Assembly (NCBI GenBank): GCA_903877125.1 | Contig: CAIRCM010000096.1 | Location: 1-37,419 of the forward strand | Direction of reading: 5' to 3' | DNA from: an uncultured Acetobacteraceae bacterium | Lineage (GTDB): Bacteria > Pseudomonadota > Alphaproteobacteria > Acetobacterales > Acetobacteraceae | DNA length: 37,419 bases | Shown here: positions 16,438 to 25,253 of the stretch, piece by piece | Position numbering within the stretch: the stretch's first letter is position 1 | Layout of the letters: each line of letters begins with the position of its first letter | Notes under the pieces: generated by a model | What the model saw: only the letters and a program-made list of their open reading frames with translations | Database searches by the model: none | What the model was told of the DNA's origin: nothing | Made by a program: the position numbers and the translations under genes

Positions 16438-17817
16438 TTAACCCCACCCCCGCGCCAGCTTCCGCACGACCGTGGAAGCGTTCCGCTTCCCCTCCCCAGC
16501 GTAATCTTCATGCCAGTCCTCGATCTTCGCGGGATCGTAGAGGTAGTTCACCATCAGCGTCGCGCTCTCCCGGGCACCCTTCTCGGACGTATCCCCCGCC
16601 ATGTTCAACCGTTCCACACGGGCACCGTTCGACAGGTGGAAATGCGCCACCGGATCCCGCGCGCGCTTCTTCTCGCCCTCGTTCAGAAGATACCGCGCGC
16701 ATAGCCGCACCAGCGTCGGCTCCGCCGTCTTCCGCAGCCCCGGCTCCGTCCACCAGCCGGTCTTCGCGATGATCCCCGCCAACGCCGCCGGCCCCGATTC
16801 CGCCGGAAAGGCCGACTGCAGGCTGGTGGTTTCCTCCGGACTGAGCAGATCGTGCGCCGGCGCGGCCAGCGTCGCATCCAGCCAGCGCCGGAACCCCGGA
16901 ATCGGCGACAGCGTCGCGAAGGTCCTGATGTTGCGGAATTCCGCCGACAATTCCGTCACCACCCGCTTGATCAGGAAATTGCCGAAGCTGATCCCCGCCA
17001 AACCCGGCTGGCAGTTGCTGATCGAGTAGAAAATCGCCGTATCAGCCTCCCCAGGGTCCAGCACCGGCGCCTGCTCGTCCAACAGCCCCTGCACGCTGCC
17101 CGCCAATCCCAGCACCAGCGCCACCTCGACGAAAATCAACGGCTCCCCCGGCATGCGCGGATGAAAGAACGCATAGCAGCGCCGGTCCGAATCCAGCCGG
17201 TTCTTCAAATCCCGCCAGGACCGGATCGCGTGCACCGCCTCGTAATCCACCAGCCGTTCCAGGAGTGCCGCGGGGCTGTTCCAGTCGATCCGGTGCATCT
17301 CCAGAAAGCCGATGTCGAACCACGCCGCGAGCAGCCCGCGCAGATCCGACTCCAAAGCGGCCAACAGCTTGTCGGTGCCCCGGTGCTTCATCAGAAACGC
17401 GCGCAGGTCGACCAGGAATTTGCAGCCGTCCGGGATCGAGGAAAACTGCGTCAGCAGCTTCACCCGTGGCGGTTCCAGCGCCCGCCGCAACGCCGCCGTC
17501 GCCGAAGCCCGAACCATCGCGTCACCGGCTTCCTGAACCGCGGCATAGGCCTTGGCGACCGCCGCGGGATCGGCATCGAAACCCGCGAGTTCGCGCAGAA
17601 ATTCGATCCGCCCCGCCTCATCCAGTCCCTGATACGCCTGTGCCAGCTTCGCCGCCCGATTACGCGCGCTGACCTCGCCCCCTTTGCCCGCGAGGCAGGC
17701 CCGCATCTGCGCTTCGAGCGTCAGGTCCTCCTCCCCGGCCACGCTGGCCGCCATGTCGCGCCAGACGGCGGTGATACGGGACAAGGCGCGATCGAACAGG
17801 CCGGCGGTTTCGGGCAT
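16438..17817 (-). CDS. Malonyl-CoA decarboxylase
   Basis: A 459-aa protein, full length for the bacterial enzyme that converts malonyl-CoA to acetyl-CoA and CO2. The N-terminal helical domain spans about 1-185 and the GNAT-like catalytic domain follows. Recognisable blocks are FFHPRMPGEPLIFVEVAL (about 217-234), IFYSISNCQPGLAGISFGNF (about 262-281), LSPIPGF (303-309, with the Ser usually considered catalytic), HFHLSNGARVERLNMAGD (about 392-409, with the active-site His) and SATLMVNYLYD. It starts 13 bp after the stop of the NAD(P)H-hydrate repair gene, so they share an mRNA. With the CoA-transferase two genes upstream, this suggests malonate use or malonyl-CoA disposal, which is an inference. 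Confidence 0.93.
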   Translation of the reverse strand: MPETAGLFDRALSRITAVWRDMAASVAGEEDLTLEAQMRACLAGKGGEVSARNRAAKLAQAYQGLDEAGRIEFLRELAGFDADPAAVAKAYAAVQEAGDAMVRASATAALRRALEPPRVKLLTQFSSIPDGCKFLVDLRAFLMKHRGTDKLLAALESDLRGLLAAWFDIGFLEMHRIDWNSPAALLERLVDYEAVHAIRSWRDLKNRLDSDRRCYAFFHPRMPGEPLIFVEVALVLGLAGSVQGLLDEQAPVLDPGEADTAIFYSISNCQPGLAGISFGNFLIKRVVTELSAEFRNIRTFATLSPIPGFRRWLDATLAAPAHDLLSPEETTSLQSAFPAESGPAALAGIIAKTGWWTEPGLRKTAEPTLVRLCARYLLNEGEKKRARDPVAHFHLSNGARVERLNMAGDTSEKGARESATLMVNYLYDPAKIEDWHEDYAGEGKRNASTVVRKLARGWG

Positions 17818-17830
17818 GCGGGACTCCTTC

Positions 17831-19312
17831 TTATGGTGCGGTGCCGTCGTTCAGCGGCCCGAGGCCCAAATGGCCCACGATTTCGCTTTCGCCAAGGGCA
17901 AGTTTCAGGGCCGGCAGCAAATCCTCGACGACCATGCCCGGTCCCGCCAGAAACGCCGCGCGGCCATGCATATAGGCGGCCGCACAGGTCGCTTCCCACG
18001 CCGCCATCCCCTGCGTGAGCAGCCCGCCGATGACCCCGGCCAGCACGTCGCCCGCCCCCGCCGTCGCCAGCCAGGGCGGGGCTGAGGCGTTGATCGCCAC
18101 CCGCCCATCCGGCGCCGCGATGATCGTGTCCGCCCCCTTCAACAGCACGACCGCCCCCGTCAGCCGCGCCGCTGCCCTGACCGCGCCAACCCGGTCGACC
18201 CCGGGCGGCCCGAACGCGCGAGCAAACTCCCCGGCATGCGGTGTCAGGACCGCCGCCCCTCGCAGCGCCGCCGGATCGCCGGCGTACGCGGAGAACACAT
18301 CCGCATCCCCCACCACGACCCGCCCCGCCGTCATCAACAGCGGCCAGGTGGCCCGCACCGAATCCGCCCCAAGCCCCGGTCCGCACACCCAGACCAGGCG
18401 GCGCGCGTCGCCAAGAAGGGCAGGGACCCCGTCCTCGCTGACGATCGTCCCGGGGGAGGCGGTGCGATACACATCCGCCCGCCCCAGCGCGGCGATGGTC
18501 ACGAGGCCAGCCCCGGCGTGACGCGCCGCATCCGCGGCCAGCCGTGCCGCCCCGGTCATCGCGTCCCCGCCGATCACCGTGACATGCCCGCGGCTGTATT
18601 TATGGGAGTCCGCCGCGAGACCCGGCAGCGTCCAAAGATCCGGCGTGTTGGCGAAGGTGCTGACCGGGCCCATGGCGCCCCGGGGCATGCCAATGTCGGC
18701 CAGCACCGTCTCCCCGCACAGATCCCGCCCCGGCAGCAGCAGGTGCCCCGGCTTCAGGCGGAAGAACGTCACCGTAAGCCACGCCGGCACGCAGGCACCC
18801 CGCATTGCCCCTGTTTCCCCGTCGAGGCCCGAGGGCACATCGATCGCCACGATCTGCCGAGCCGCCGCCAAAGTCTCCGCCACGATCCCCCCGACGTCGC
18901 GCGACAATCCCGCCCCGAATACCGCATCGACGACCAGATCGGCCCGCGCCGCTTCCTCGGGCGAGAAACGGCACATCGGCCCGGACCAGCGCCTCGCCGC
19001 GCCCGCCGCGTCCGAACCGGCGCGCGGCTCGGCCAGCGCGGCCACGCAAACCGGCCAGCCTTGGTTGGCCAGCAGGCGTGCGGCGACATACCCATCCCCG
19101 CCATTGTTCCCAGGCCCCGCCAAAACCAGCGTCCGTCTCGGCCGCATACGCGCGGCTATCGCCCGCGCCACCGCTCGGCCCGCGTTTTCCATCAGCGTCG
19201 GCCCGGGAACGCCGAGCCCAGGTGCCGCGGCATCGGCCTGCCCCATTTCGGCCGGCGTCAGCAGTTCCGATCGGCCGGTCAACCGGCGGAGGCGGAAGGG
19301 ATCGAATGCCAT
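17831..19312 (-). CDS. nnr: Bifunctional NAD(P)H-hydrate epimerase / ADP-dependent dehydratase
   Basis: A 493-aa fusion that repairs hydrated NADH and NADPH. The N-terminal YjeF-type epimerase (about 15-215) shows PTLMENAGRAVARAI, the loop LAGPGNNGGDGYVAARLL, DAVFGAGLSR and AIDVPSGLDGETG. The C-terminal ribokinase-like dehydratase (about 225-480) has HVTVIGGDAMTGAARLAADA, LTPHAGEFARAFG, VLLKGADTIIAAPDG and the catalytic WLATAGAGDVLAGVIGG. Both halves look intact. ATG19312 gives the usual N-terminus. It is cytosolic housekeeping, with malonyl-CoA decarboxylase directly downstream; the pairing is probably operon convenience rather than a shared pathway. Confidence 0.95.
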   Translation of the reverse strand: MAFDPFRLRRLTGRSELLTPAEMGQADAAAPGLGVPGPTLMENAGRAVARAIAARMRPRRTLVLAGPGNNGGDGYVAARLLANQGWPVCVAALAEPRAGSDAAGAARRWSGPMCRFSPEEAARADLVVDAVFGAGLSRDVGGIVAETLAAARQIVAIDVPSGLDGETGAMRGACVPAWLTVTFFRLKPGHLLLPGRDLCGETVLADIGMPRGAMGPVSTFANTPDLWTLPGLAADSHKYSRGHVTVIGGDAMTGAARLAADAARHAGAGLVTIAALGRADVYRTASPGTIVSEDGVPALLGDARRLVWVCGPGLGADSVRATWPLLMTAGRVVVGDADVFSAYAGDPAALRGAAVLTPHAGEFARAFGPPGVDRVGAVRAAARLTGAVVLLKGADTIIAAPDGRVAINASAPPWLATAGAGDVLAGVIGGLLTQGMAAWEATCAAAYMHGRAAFLAGPGMVVEDLLPALKLALGESEIVGHLGLGPLNDGTAP

Positions 19313-19509
19313 GGCGGAGGGGACCTTGTCAGAGAAGGCCGAACGTCATCGGTCCCCAACGACAATACCGCAATGCCGTCCGCGATCCCATCCCGCTTCA
19401 TGCCGGCGCAGCGCGCCATGAAGGCAACCCGGCATTGTCACCGCGCCAAGCCCGAAAACGCCATCGTCGGACAGACACCAAACCAAGGCGCCGCGACAAA
19501 ATCGTGCCG

Positions 19510-20703
19510 TCAGATCGCCCCCTCCCGAACCAGGGCCTCGACCGCGTCGCCGCCCAGCCCCAGCCATTCCCCGTACACCTCGGCGTTATGCTGCCCCAGT
19601 AACGGGCTCGGCACCGCGTCCACCCGGTCCGCGCCATGCAGACGCAGCGGAGAATTCGGCAGCACGACCTCGCCCAGAGAAGGGTGTTGGACCCGCTGCA
19701 GCATCCCCCGTTCATGCATATGCGCGTCCTCCATCACCTCCTGCGCAAACCGGACCGGCGCCGCCGGCACCCGCAGGCGTTTCAGCGTCGCCGCCACCGC
19801 CGCCTTGGTCTGCCCCCGAGTCCACGCGGTCACCAACGCCTCGGTCTCCGCCATGTTCGCGGTCCGGGCGGGGTTGGTCAGGAACCGCGGATCGTCCTTC
19901 AAATCCTCGCGCCCCATCGCCACCAGCAGGTTCTGCCAGTGCTGTTCCGTCACCACATGGATCGCCACATGCCCATCGCTCGTCACGAACGTGTTGTAGG
20001 GCGCGCTGCTCAACCCCGCCTGCCGGTTGCCCGCCCGGGGCGGCGTCTTCCCCGTCCGAACGAAATAATCGTAACTCGAGGCCAGCGTCGGATAGATCGT
20101 CTCCTGCATCGCGACCTCCACCAGTTGACCAAGCCCAGTCTGACTCCGGTGAAACAGCGCCGTCATTACCGCGCCATACAGGTGAATGCCCCCCATGAAA
20201 TCTACCAGCGTCGGCCCTGCCTTCATCGGCGGCCCCTCGGGATCGCCCGTCACGCTCATGATTCCCGAAGCCGCCTGAATGGTGAAATCCATCGCCAGAT
20301 TGTCCCGGTCCGGTCCGGAAATCCCGTACCCCGTCCCCGTCGCGTAGATCAGCCGGGGATTGATCGGCGCCAGTTCGGCATACCCAACCCCCAGCCGGTC
20401 CATCGCACCCGGTGCGAAATTCTCCAGCAGCACATCCGCCCGAGCCACCATCTGCTTCAGCAGATCGCGCCCTTTTTCGGATTTCAGGTTCAGCGTCACC
20501 GCCCGCTTGTTCGCGTTCAGCATCGCCATCGGCAGCGTCGTCTCCCCGCCTTGTGCGATGATCCGCCGTCGCAGCGGCTCGCCCCCCGGCGGCTCGATCT
20601 TGATGACGTTGGCGCCCCCCTTGGCCATCAGCATGGTGGCATAGGGACCCTGATAAATCTGGCCGAAATCCAGAACAGTGATACCGCCGAGCGGGGTGGA
20701 CAT
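19510..20703 (-). CDS. Class III (CaiB/BaiF) CoA-transferase
   Basis: A 397-aa family III CoA-transferase moving CoA between carboxylic acids. The N-terminal motif ITVLDFGQIYQGPYATMLMA replaces the usual AGP with QGP. VIKIEPPGGEPLRR and NANKRAVTLNLKSEKGRDLL follow. D139 (AMDFTIQAASG) is the aspartate that forms the acyl-enzyme anhydride, and GGIHLYGAVMTALFHR completes the large domain. ATG20703 is preceded by GAGG; a TTG six bases upstream is less likely. It is the first gene of the minus-strand run and is separated by 197 bp from the hydrate-repair gene, so it may have its own transcript. The donor and acceptor acids cannot be read from the sequence. Confidence 0.9.
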   Translation of the reverse strand: MSTPLGGITVLDFGQIYQGPYATMLMAKGGANVIKIEPPGGEPLRRRIIAQGGETTLPMAMLNANKRAVTLNLKSEKGRDLLKQMVARADVLLENFAPGAMDRLGVGYAELAPINPRLIYATGTGYGISGPDRDNLAMDFTIQAASGIMSVTGDPEGPPMKAGPTLVDFMGGIHLYGAVMTALFHRSQTGLGQLVEVAMQETIYPTLASSYDYFVRTGKTPPRAGNRQAGLSSAPYNTFVTSDGHVAIHVVTEQHWQNLLVAMGREDLKDDPRFLTNPARTANMAETEALVTAWTRGQTKAAVAATLKRLRVPAAPVRFAQEVMEDAHMHERGMLQRVQHPSLGEVVLPNSPLRLHGADRVDAVPSPLLGQHNAEVYGEWLGLGGDAVEALVREGAI

Positions 20704-20821
20704 GGGCAAACCTCATATGAACAGCTGTCGTGGACACCTTAATAACTGGCGCCCGTAACACAACGCTGGCGCCCCGCCCCCGCTTCTGGTCCCATTCCGG
20801 CCAGCATTACCGGAGTCGCGC

Positions 20822-21448
20822 ATGCCCCATGTCGTCGCCGTGGCCCAACGCAAAGGCGGTGCGGGCAAAACCACCCTCGCGGCCAACCTCGCCGTCGCCT
20901 TGGCCGCCGAGTATAAAGTCGCCCTCGTCGACATCGACCCGCAGGGCAGCCTGACCCAATGGCACGCCATCCGTATGACGCGGACCGACGCGAAGCCCCT
21001 GACCTTCGCCAACCTGTCCGGCTGGCGCCTCACCGCCGAACTCGACCGGCTCAAGCGCACCCATGACTTCGTCATCGTCGACAGCCCCCCGCAGATCGAT
21101 ACCGATGCCAAGCTCGCCATCCGCGGCGCTTCCCTGGTCCTGATCCCCATCCAGCCCAGCCCGCCCGACCTTTGGGCGGCCGAGGGCACAATCAAACTCG
21201 CCGCCGAAGAACGCCGCCCGGCGGTCATCGTGCTCAACCGCGTTCCCCCGTCGTCCCGCCAGAAGGACATCCTCGCCGCCGGACTGGCCGACCGCGGCAT
21301 CGTCCCGATGCGTGCGACGCTCGGCAACCGCACAGCCTTCGTCGATGCCTTCGCCGCCGGTCTGGGCGTTACCGAGGGTGCCCCCCGGTCTTCCGCAGCC
21401 AAGGAAATTCAGGCATTGATGCGCGAAATTCTGGAGAGAGTCGGATGA
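20822..21448 (+). CDS. ParA/MinD-family ATPase
   Basis: A 208-aa deviant Walker-A ATPase. KGGAGKTT is at 11-18 (signature lysine K11), Walker A' is VALVDIDPQGSLTQW and Walker B is DFVIVDSPPQ. It is short, with no N-terminal HTH, which is typical of small ParA/ParF-like proteins that position cellular cargo as well as plasmid partition proteins. No parB or parS-like sites lie nearby, so a chromosome-segregation role is not supported. It overlaps the next gene by ATGA, so the membrane protein downstream is its likely partner or at least co-expressed. Start ATG20822 has GGAG at about 8 bp. Confidence 0.9.
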   Translation: MPHVVAVAQRKGGAGKTTLAANLAVALAAEYKVALVDIDPQGSLTQWHAIRMTRTDAKPLTFANLSGWRLTAELDRLKRTHDFVIVDSPPQIDTDAKLAIRGASLVLIPIQPSPPDLWAAEGTIKLAAEERRPAVIVLNRVPPSSRQKDILAAGLADRGIVPMRATLGNRTAFVDAFAAGLGVTEGAPRSSAAKEIQALMREILERVG

Positions 21449-21891
21449 GCTGGTTTTTGCCCGTGATGAAAGGCCTGCATATTCTGTCGGCCGTTTTTTG
21501 GGTCGGCGGCATGTTCTTCGCCTACCTCGTGCTGCGCCCGAGCCTGCTCGTCCTCGAACCCAACCAGCGCATGCTGGTGCACACCCAGGTGTTCCGCCGC
21601 TTCTTCCGCGTGGTCTGGCACGCCATGCCCCTGAGCATCGCGACCGGCCTGGCGATGGTCTTCGTCGTGTTCGGCGGCATGGGGGCCGTATCCCCGCGCG
21701 TGCACACGATGATGGCACTCGGCCTCGTGATGGGTGCGATCTTCGCCTACATTTACTTTGGCCCCTACAAGCGCTTCCAGCGCACGACCGACAAGGCCAA
21801 TATGACCGCTTCGCTCGACGTCATCCGTAAACTGATTGGGGTCAACCTCCTGCTTGGCGTCGTCACCATCGTCGTCGGGTCGATCGGCTAG
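21445..21891 (+). CDS. CopD-like small integral membrane protein
   Basis: A 148-aa protein with four predicted membrane segments: about 5-30, 55-78, 85-105 and 122-147. The first contains MKGLHILSAVFWVGGMFFAY, the pattern of CopD/DUF2269-like proteins in which the histidine can bind haem or copper. A second His (HAMPLSIATG) and a third (VHTMMALG) fall in later helices, which fits a haem- or metal-binding bundle. The ATG overlaps the stop of the ParA-like gene (ATGA), indicating translational coupling. No copper genes are near. The TAG stop is within repeat copy C. Confidence 0.8.
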   Translation: MSWFLPVMKGLHILSAVFWVGGMFFAYLVLRPSLLVLEPNQRMLVHTQVFRRFFRVVWHAMPLSIATGLAMVFVVFGGMGAVSPRVHTMMALGLVMGAIFAYIYFGPYKRFQRTTDKANMTASLDVIRKLIGVNLLLGVVTIVVGSIG

Positions 21892-21967
21892 ATACGTGAT
21901 CGCCACAGGTGGAACCACAAAGACTTACAGAGCAGGATTGGGTCAACTAGACCCGATCGTGCTCTAA
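21888..21967. repeat. Stop-codon repeat, copy C (internally deleted)
   Basis: It matches copy B at 30611 but lacks the 27 bases corresponding to 30641-30667. It keeps GATCGCCA, the GTGGAA.CAC block, and AGAGCAGGATTGGGTCAACT. The right part folds into GAGCAGGATTGGGTC (21930-21944) and GACCCGATCGTGCTC (21950-21964), a 15-bp stem with one mismatch and one G-T pair, which could stop transcription from both sides. It supplies the TAG stop of the CopD-like gene (21889-21891) and the TAG stop of the convergent acetyltransferase (21964-21966). Confidence 0.75.
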
Positions 21968-23988
21968 CCGAGCACCAGCCGAGCTTCCATCACATCGGGA
22001 TCGTCCGGCAACCGGTGCACCGCGAACCCGAGGTGCCGGATAAACGCCAGCATCGGGGCATTGTCCGACAGGATCTGCCCCACCACTTCGCGCAGCCCGC
22101 GATCCCGAGCCCAGTCGATCAGCCGCTGCATCATGTGGCTCGCCAGACCGCGCCCCTTCATGTCCGCCTGCACGACGATCGCGAACTCCCCGGACGAGCC
22201 GCCAGCCTCCTGCACCAGCCGAGCGACCGCGACCGTATCGCCCGTGTCCTCCCGGCACGCGATGAAGGCCATCTCCCGATCGTAATCGATCTGTGTCAGC
22301 CGCGAGAGCCGCTCGGGCGGCAGTTCGTTCATGGCGCTGAAAAAGCGGAAACGGATGTCGGTCGGCGAGAGCCGCCGGAAGAACGCGGCATGCGCCTCCG
22401 CATCCTCGGGCCGGATCGGCCGGACGATCAGGTGCAGATCCCCGGCGGTCCAGGGCCGCACCAGCTCGGCCGGGTAGGGCGCAATCGCCAGACCGCCGGC
22501 CGTGTCCCCGGGCGCCCGCAAAACCAGCGAGCACGCCGCCGTGTCCAATGAGGCGATCGCCGGGAAATCGACAACCAACTGGCTGACCCGCACCAGCGTC
22601 TCCGTCAGCTCCGGTTGACCCGCCCGCATCGCCAGACCACGCGCCAAAGCCAGGTTCAACGGCGGAAGATCCACCGCTGCGCCAACCGCGATCGCCGGCC
22701 CGAACACGAGGTCGTCGAACACCGCGATGCCCGGCGCATCCCCGGCTTCGATCCCGTACGCCCCGAACATCGTCCGAACCGCATCGGGCGTCAAAACCGT
22801 CGTGAGCACGCGACGCACCGCGTCCCGGTCCGGCGCCAGCGTCAGCACCGCGCTTCCCGGCACCTCCCGCGCCGCTGCCCGATTCCGCCGGTCCTGCACC
22901 AAATGGACAAACCCCCGCACCGCCTGCTCGGGGGACGCGAACACTGTCGCCCCCGCCCCCGCCAAACGCCGCCGCAGCGCAGCCCCCGTCGTCTCCCCCA
23001 TCGCGCAATACAAAACCGGAACCGGTGACCGGGCCACCATTTCAATTGTCTCGCCCGGCGTCCCCACCACCAGCACCCCGCCAGCCGCCTCATCGGCCGT
23101 TGACAGCGCTACCCCCAGCCGAGCCGCCGCATCGGTCGCGAGGCTCCCCGCACCCGGATCCGCCGCCTGAATCGCCAAGGTGTCGCGCCGGATCGGCCGC
23201 GTGCGGGACAATGTCTCGGCCGCCGCCAGCATGTCCTCCAGACCACCCACGCTTAGCACCCCCGCCCGGCGCAGCGCCGCCTCGAACACCGCGGCGGCCC
23301 GACCCGAAGGATCTGCCGGGCGCGGCCCCGACCGAAACGCCACCACCGGCCGCACCCGCGACGCCGCCCGCGCCGCGGACAAAAACGCTCGGGGATCGTT
23401 GAGGTGCGAAATCTCCAGCAGGATCGCCCCCGCGGCGGCATCCTGCGACAGCCAGTCCAGTGCGGTGGCGAAGCCCAGGTCCGCATTTCCGCCGACACCG
23501 ATCACATGGCTGAAGCCAACCCCGTTCGGTTCCGCCCAGTCGATCAGCGTGCGGGTCAGGCCGGCGGACTGCGAAACCAGCGCCAGCCGCCCCGGTGGGA
23601 TCGGAATGTGTGCGTGTGTCGCGTCCAGCCCGAAGGCTGGCACCGCGATCCCAAACGCATGCGGCCCCAGCACCCGTACCCCGGTGCGCCGGCTCGCCGC
23701 CGCCAATCCGTCAGCCGCACCGGGCACGATCGCGGCAAAGCACCCGAGCGCGCCCAGCGTTTCGATCGTCGGAATCACCGCCTCCACCGGCGTTGCGATC
23801 ACCGCGAGGTCCGGCGCCGCCCCCAGCGCCGCGGCGCTCAGGACCGTGTCGATACGCCCCTTGAACCCCCCCATCGTCAGCCGCGCGGCGATATCCGCCC
23901 CATCGTCGCCGATCACCGCGACCGAGGCCGGGCGGAACAGACAGGCCGGATCGAACCGCCCGGCGGCGGATAAACGAGGGATCGTCAT
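21964..23988 (-). CDS. Pat-type protein acetyltransferase with reduced ATP-grasp region
   Basis: A 674-aa protein with the order CoA-binding domain (about 15-125, PASVAVIGDDG), succinyl-CoA-ligase-like domains (about 130-370, LALVSQSAGL) and C-terminal GNAT acetyltransferase (about 519-674, with acetyl-CoA loop KGRGLASHMM at 611-620). This is the layout of lysine acetyltransferases such as PatZ, which is about 210 residues longer. The missing length is in the ATP-grasp part. Residues about 396-500 keep MFGAYGIEAG and FGPAIAVG..DLPPLNLALA but have no HK..GGV loop or VQ.M block, so ATP binding is not expected. A GPN motif of the second domain reads GPH here. ATG23988 was preferred over GTG23994. 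It ends inside repeat copy C. Confidence 0.85.
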   Translation of the reverse strand: MTIPRLSAAGRFDPACLFRPASVAVIGDDGADIAARLTMGGFKGRIDTVLSAAALGAAPDLAVIATPVEAVIPTIETLGALGCFAAIVPGAADGLAAASRRTGVRVLGPHAFGIAVPAFGLDATHAHIPIPPGRLALVSQSAGLTRTLIDWAEPNGVGFSHVIGVGGNADLGFATALDWLSQDAAAGAILLEISHLNDPRAFLSAARAASRVRPVVAFRSGPRPADPSGRAAAVFEAALRRAGVLSVGGLEDMLAAAETLSRTRPIRRDTLAIQAADPGAGSLATDAAARLGVALSTADEAAGGVLVVGTPGETIEMVARSPVPVLYCAMGETTGAALRRRLAGAGATVFASPEQAVRGFVHLVQDRRNRAAAREVPGSAVLTLAPDRDAVRRVLTTVLTPDAVRTMFGAYGIEAGDAPGIAVFDDLVFGPAIAVGAAVDLPPLNLALARGLAMRAGQPELTETLVRVSQLVVDFPAIASLDTAACSLVLRAPGDTAGGLAIAPYPAELVRPWTAGDLHLIVRPIRPEDAEAHAAFFRRLSPTDIRFRFFSAMNELPPERLSRLTQIDYDREMAFIACREDTGDTVAVARLVQEAGGSSGEFAIVVQADMKGRGLASHMMQRLIDWARDRGLREVVGQILSDNAPMLAFIRHLGFAVHRLPDDPDVMEARLVLG

Positions 23989-24084
23989 CCCCACACTCTA
24001 GCACGCCTCTGCCCCCGCGCGGCGTTGCATTCCCAAGGCGGCTGCGGTTGCATACGCGGGAAAATACCGAATGGAGGAAACCCC

Positions 24085-25035
24085 GTGCCCGACCGCTCCC
24101 GCTGGGACCCCGAAATGGCCGCGTTCACCGAAGCCGCCGAGGCCGAGGCCGCCAAATACCCGCCCGTCCTTGCCACGATCCCGCTGGAGCCACACCGCAA
24201 GGTCAACGACCTCCTGGGCATGCGCACCGCCGTCGGTGGGCCCGAGATGGCCATCCGATCCGACCGCTGGATCGACGCCCGCGGGCGCCGCATCTTCTGC
24301 CGCCTGTTCCGCCCTTTCGCCGACGCCGACCTGCCGACCCTGGTGTATTTCCACGGCGGCGGCTGGGTCTGGGCCAATGTCGATACGCATGACCGCATGG
24401 TGCGCGAATACGCCGCCGCGGGCCCCGTCAATGTGGTCAGCGTCGATTACGCTCTGTCGCCGGAAGCCAAATTCCCCCAGGCGCTGGAGGAATGCGCCGC
24501 CGTCGTGCGCTGGCTCGCCGAACACGGTGCCGAATGGGGCCTGGACGGCAGCCGCCTGATGGTTGGCGGCGACTCCGCCGGCGGCAACCTCGCCCTCGCG
24601 ACCGCCCTCCTGCTGCGCGACACCTGCGGCCCGGCGCTGAAGGGCATCCTCGCCAACTACCCCGTGTCCGACAGCCGCTTCGATACGCCGAGCTACCAGG
24701 AGTTCGGGGCGGGAGGCTACGGCCTGAACACTCAGCGGATGGCGTTTTACTGGAGCGTCTACGTCGCCCACGACGCCGACCGCCTCAACCCCCTGGCCGC
24801 CCCGCTCCGCGCCGATCTCAGCGGCCTGCCCCCGGTCATGGTACTGTTGGCGGAACTCGACGTGCTGCGGTCCGAAGGCGAAGCCCTGGTCGAAAAACTC
24901 CGTGCCGCCGGCAACCCCGTGGAAACCAAAACCTTCGCCGGCGTGGTGCACGGCTTCCTGCGCGCGACGTCGGCGGTGCAAAAGGCCCGCGATGCCGTGG
25001 CCACCGCTGGGGAATGGACGCGCCGGGTGGGGTAG
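24085..25035 (+). CDS. Alpha/beta hydrolase, HSL (hormone-sensitive lipase) family
   Basis: A 316-aa carboxylesterase-type hydrolase. It has the HSL signature HGGGW at 90-94 (oxyanion hole), nucleophile S164 in GGDSAGGN, D259 in LLAELDVLRSEGE and H289 in VVHGFLR, so the triad is complete. The start is GTG24085 with a strong GGAGG eight bases before; an ATG-like extension at 24025 would be upstream of that site. No signal peptide is present, so it acts in the cytoplasm on short acyl esters or related substrates. It is divergent from the acetyltransferase gene (about 95 bp between starts) and is followed by a terminator-like structure. Confidence 0.92.
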   Translation: MPDRSRWDPEMAAFTEAAEAEAAKYPPVLATIPLEPHRKVNDLLGMRTAVGGPEMAIRSDRWIDARGRRIFCRLFRPFADADLPTLVYFHGGGWVWANVDTHDRMVREYAAAGPVNVVSVDYALSPEAKFPQALEECAAVVRWLAEHGAEWGLDGSRLMVGGDSAGGNLALATALLLRDTCGPALKGILANYPVSDSRFDTPSYQEFGAGGYGLNTQRMAFYWSVYVAHDADRLNPLAAPLRADLSGLPPVMVLLAELDVLRSEGEALVEKLRAAGNPVETKTFAGVVHGFLRATSAVQKARDAVATAGEWTRRVG

Positions 25036-25055
25036 CGGCGCGCCGTAGCAGGTAG

Positions 25056-25092
25056 GGGGACGATCCGTCCCCAGGCGGCATAATCGCCTTTT
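25056..25092. terminator. Terminator-like hairpins after the esterase
   Basis: GGGGACG-ATC-CGTCCCC (25056-25072) is a 7-bp perfect stem. It is followed directly by GGCG-7 nt-CGCC and TTTT (25074-25092). The T-run favours termination of the plus-strand esterase transcript. Confidence 0.4.
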
Positions 25093-25253
25093 GCTGCCGG
25101 AGCAGAAGGAAAACCCGCGAACGAACCCAAACGACCAGGCTGCGCCACTTCGCGACTTCGCGGCTTGGTGTTGAAACGCGGTGCCGCCCGCACGCCGCCC
25201 ATCAAAACAAAGCCGCCAAACCTGCGTCAGCCAGTCACGCCAACAAACGATTT

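Noticed and set aside
25120-25175. ACTTCGCG tandem and CCAAGCCGCGAAG-like sequence on the minus strand
   Set aside because: It recalls a common intergenic repeat type of proteobacteria, but only one short stretch is present here, which is too little to call a repeat element.
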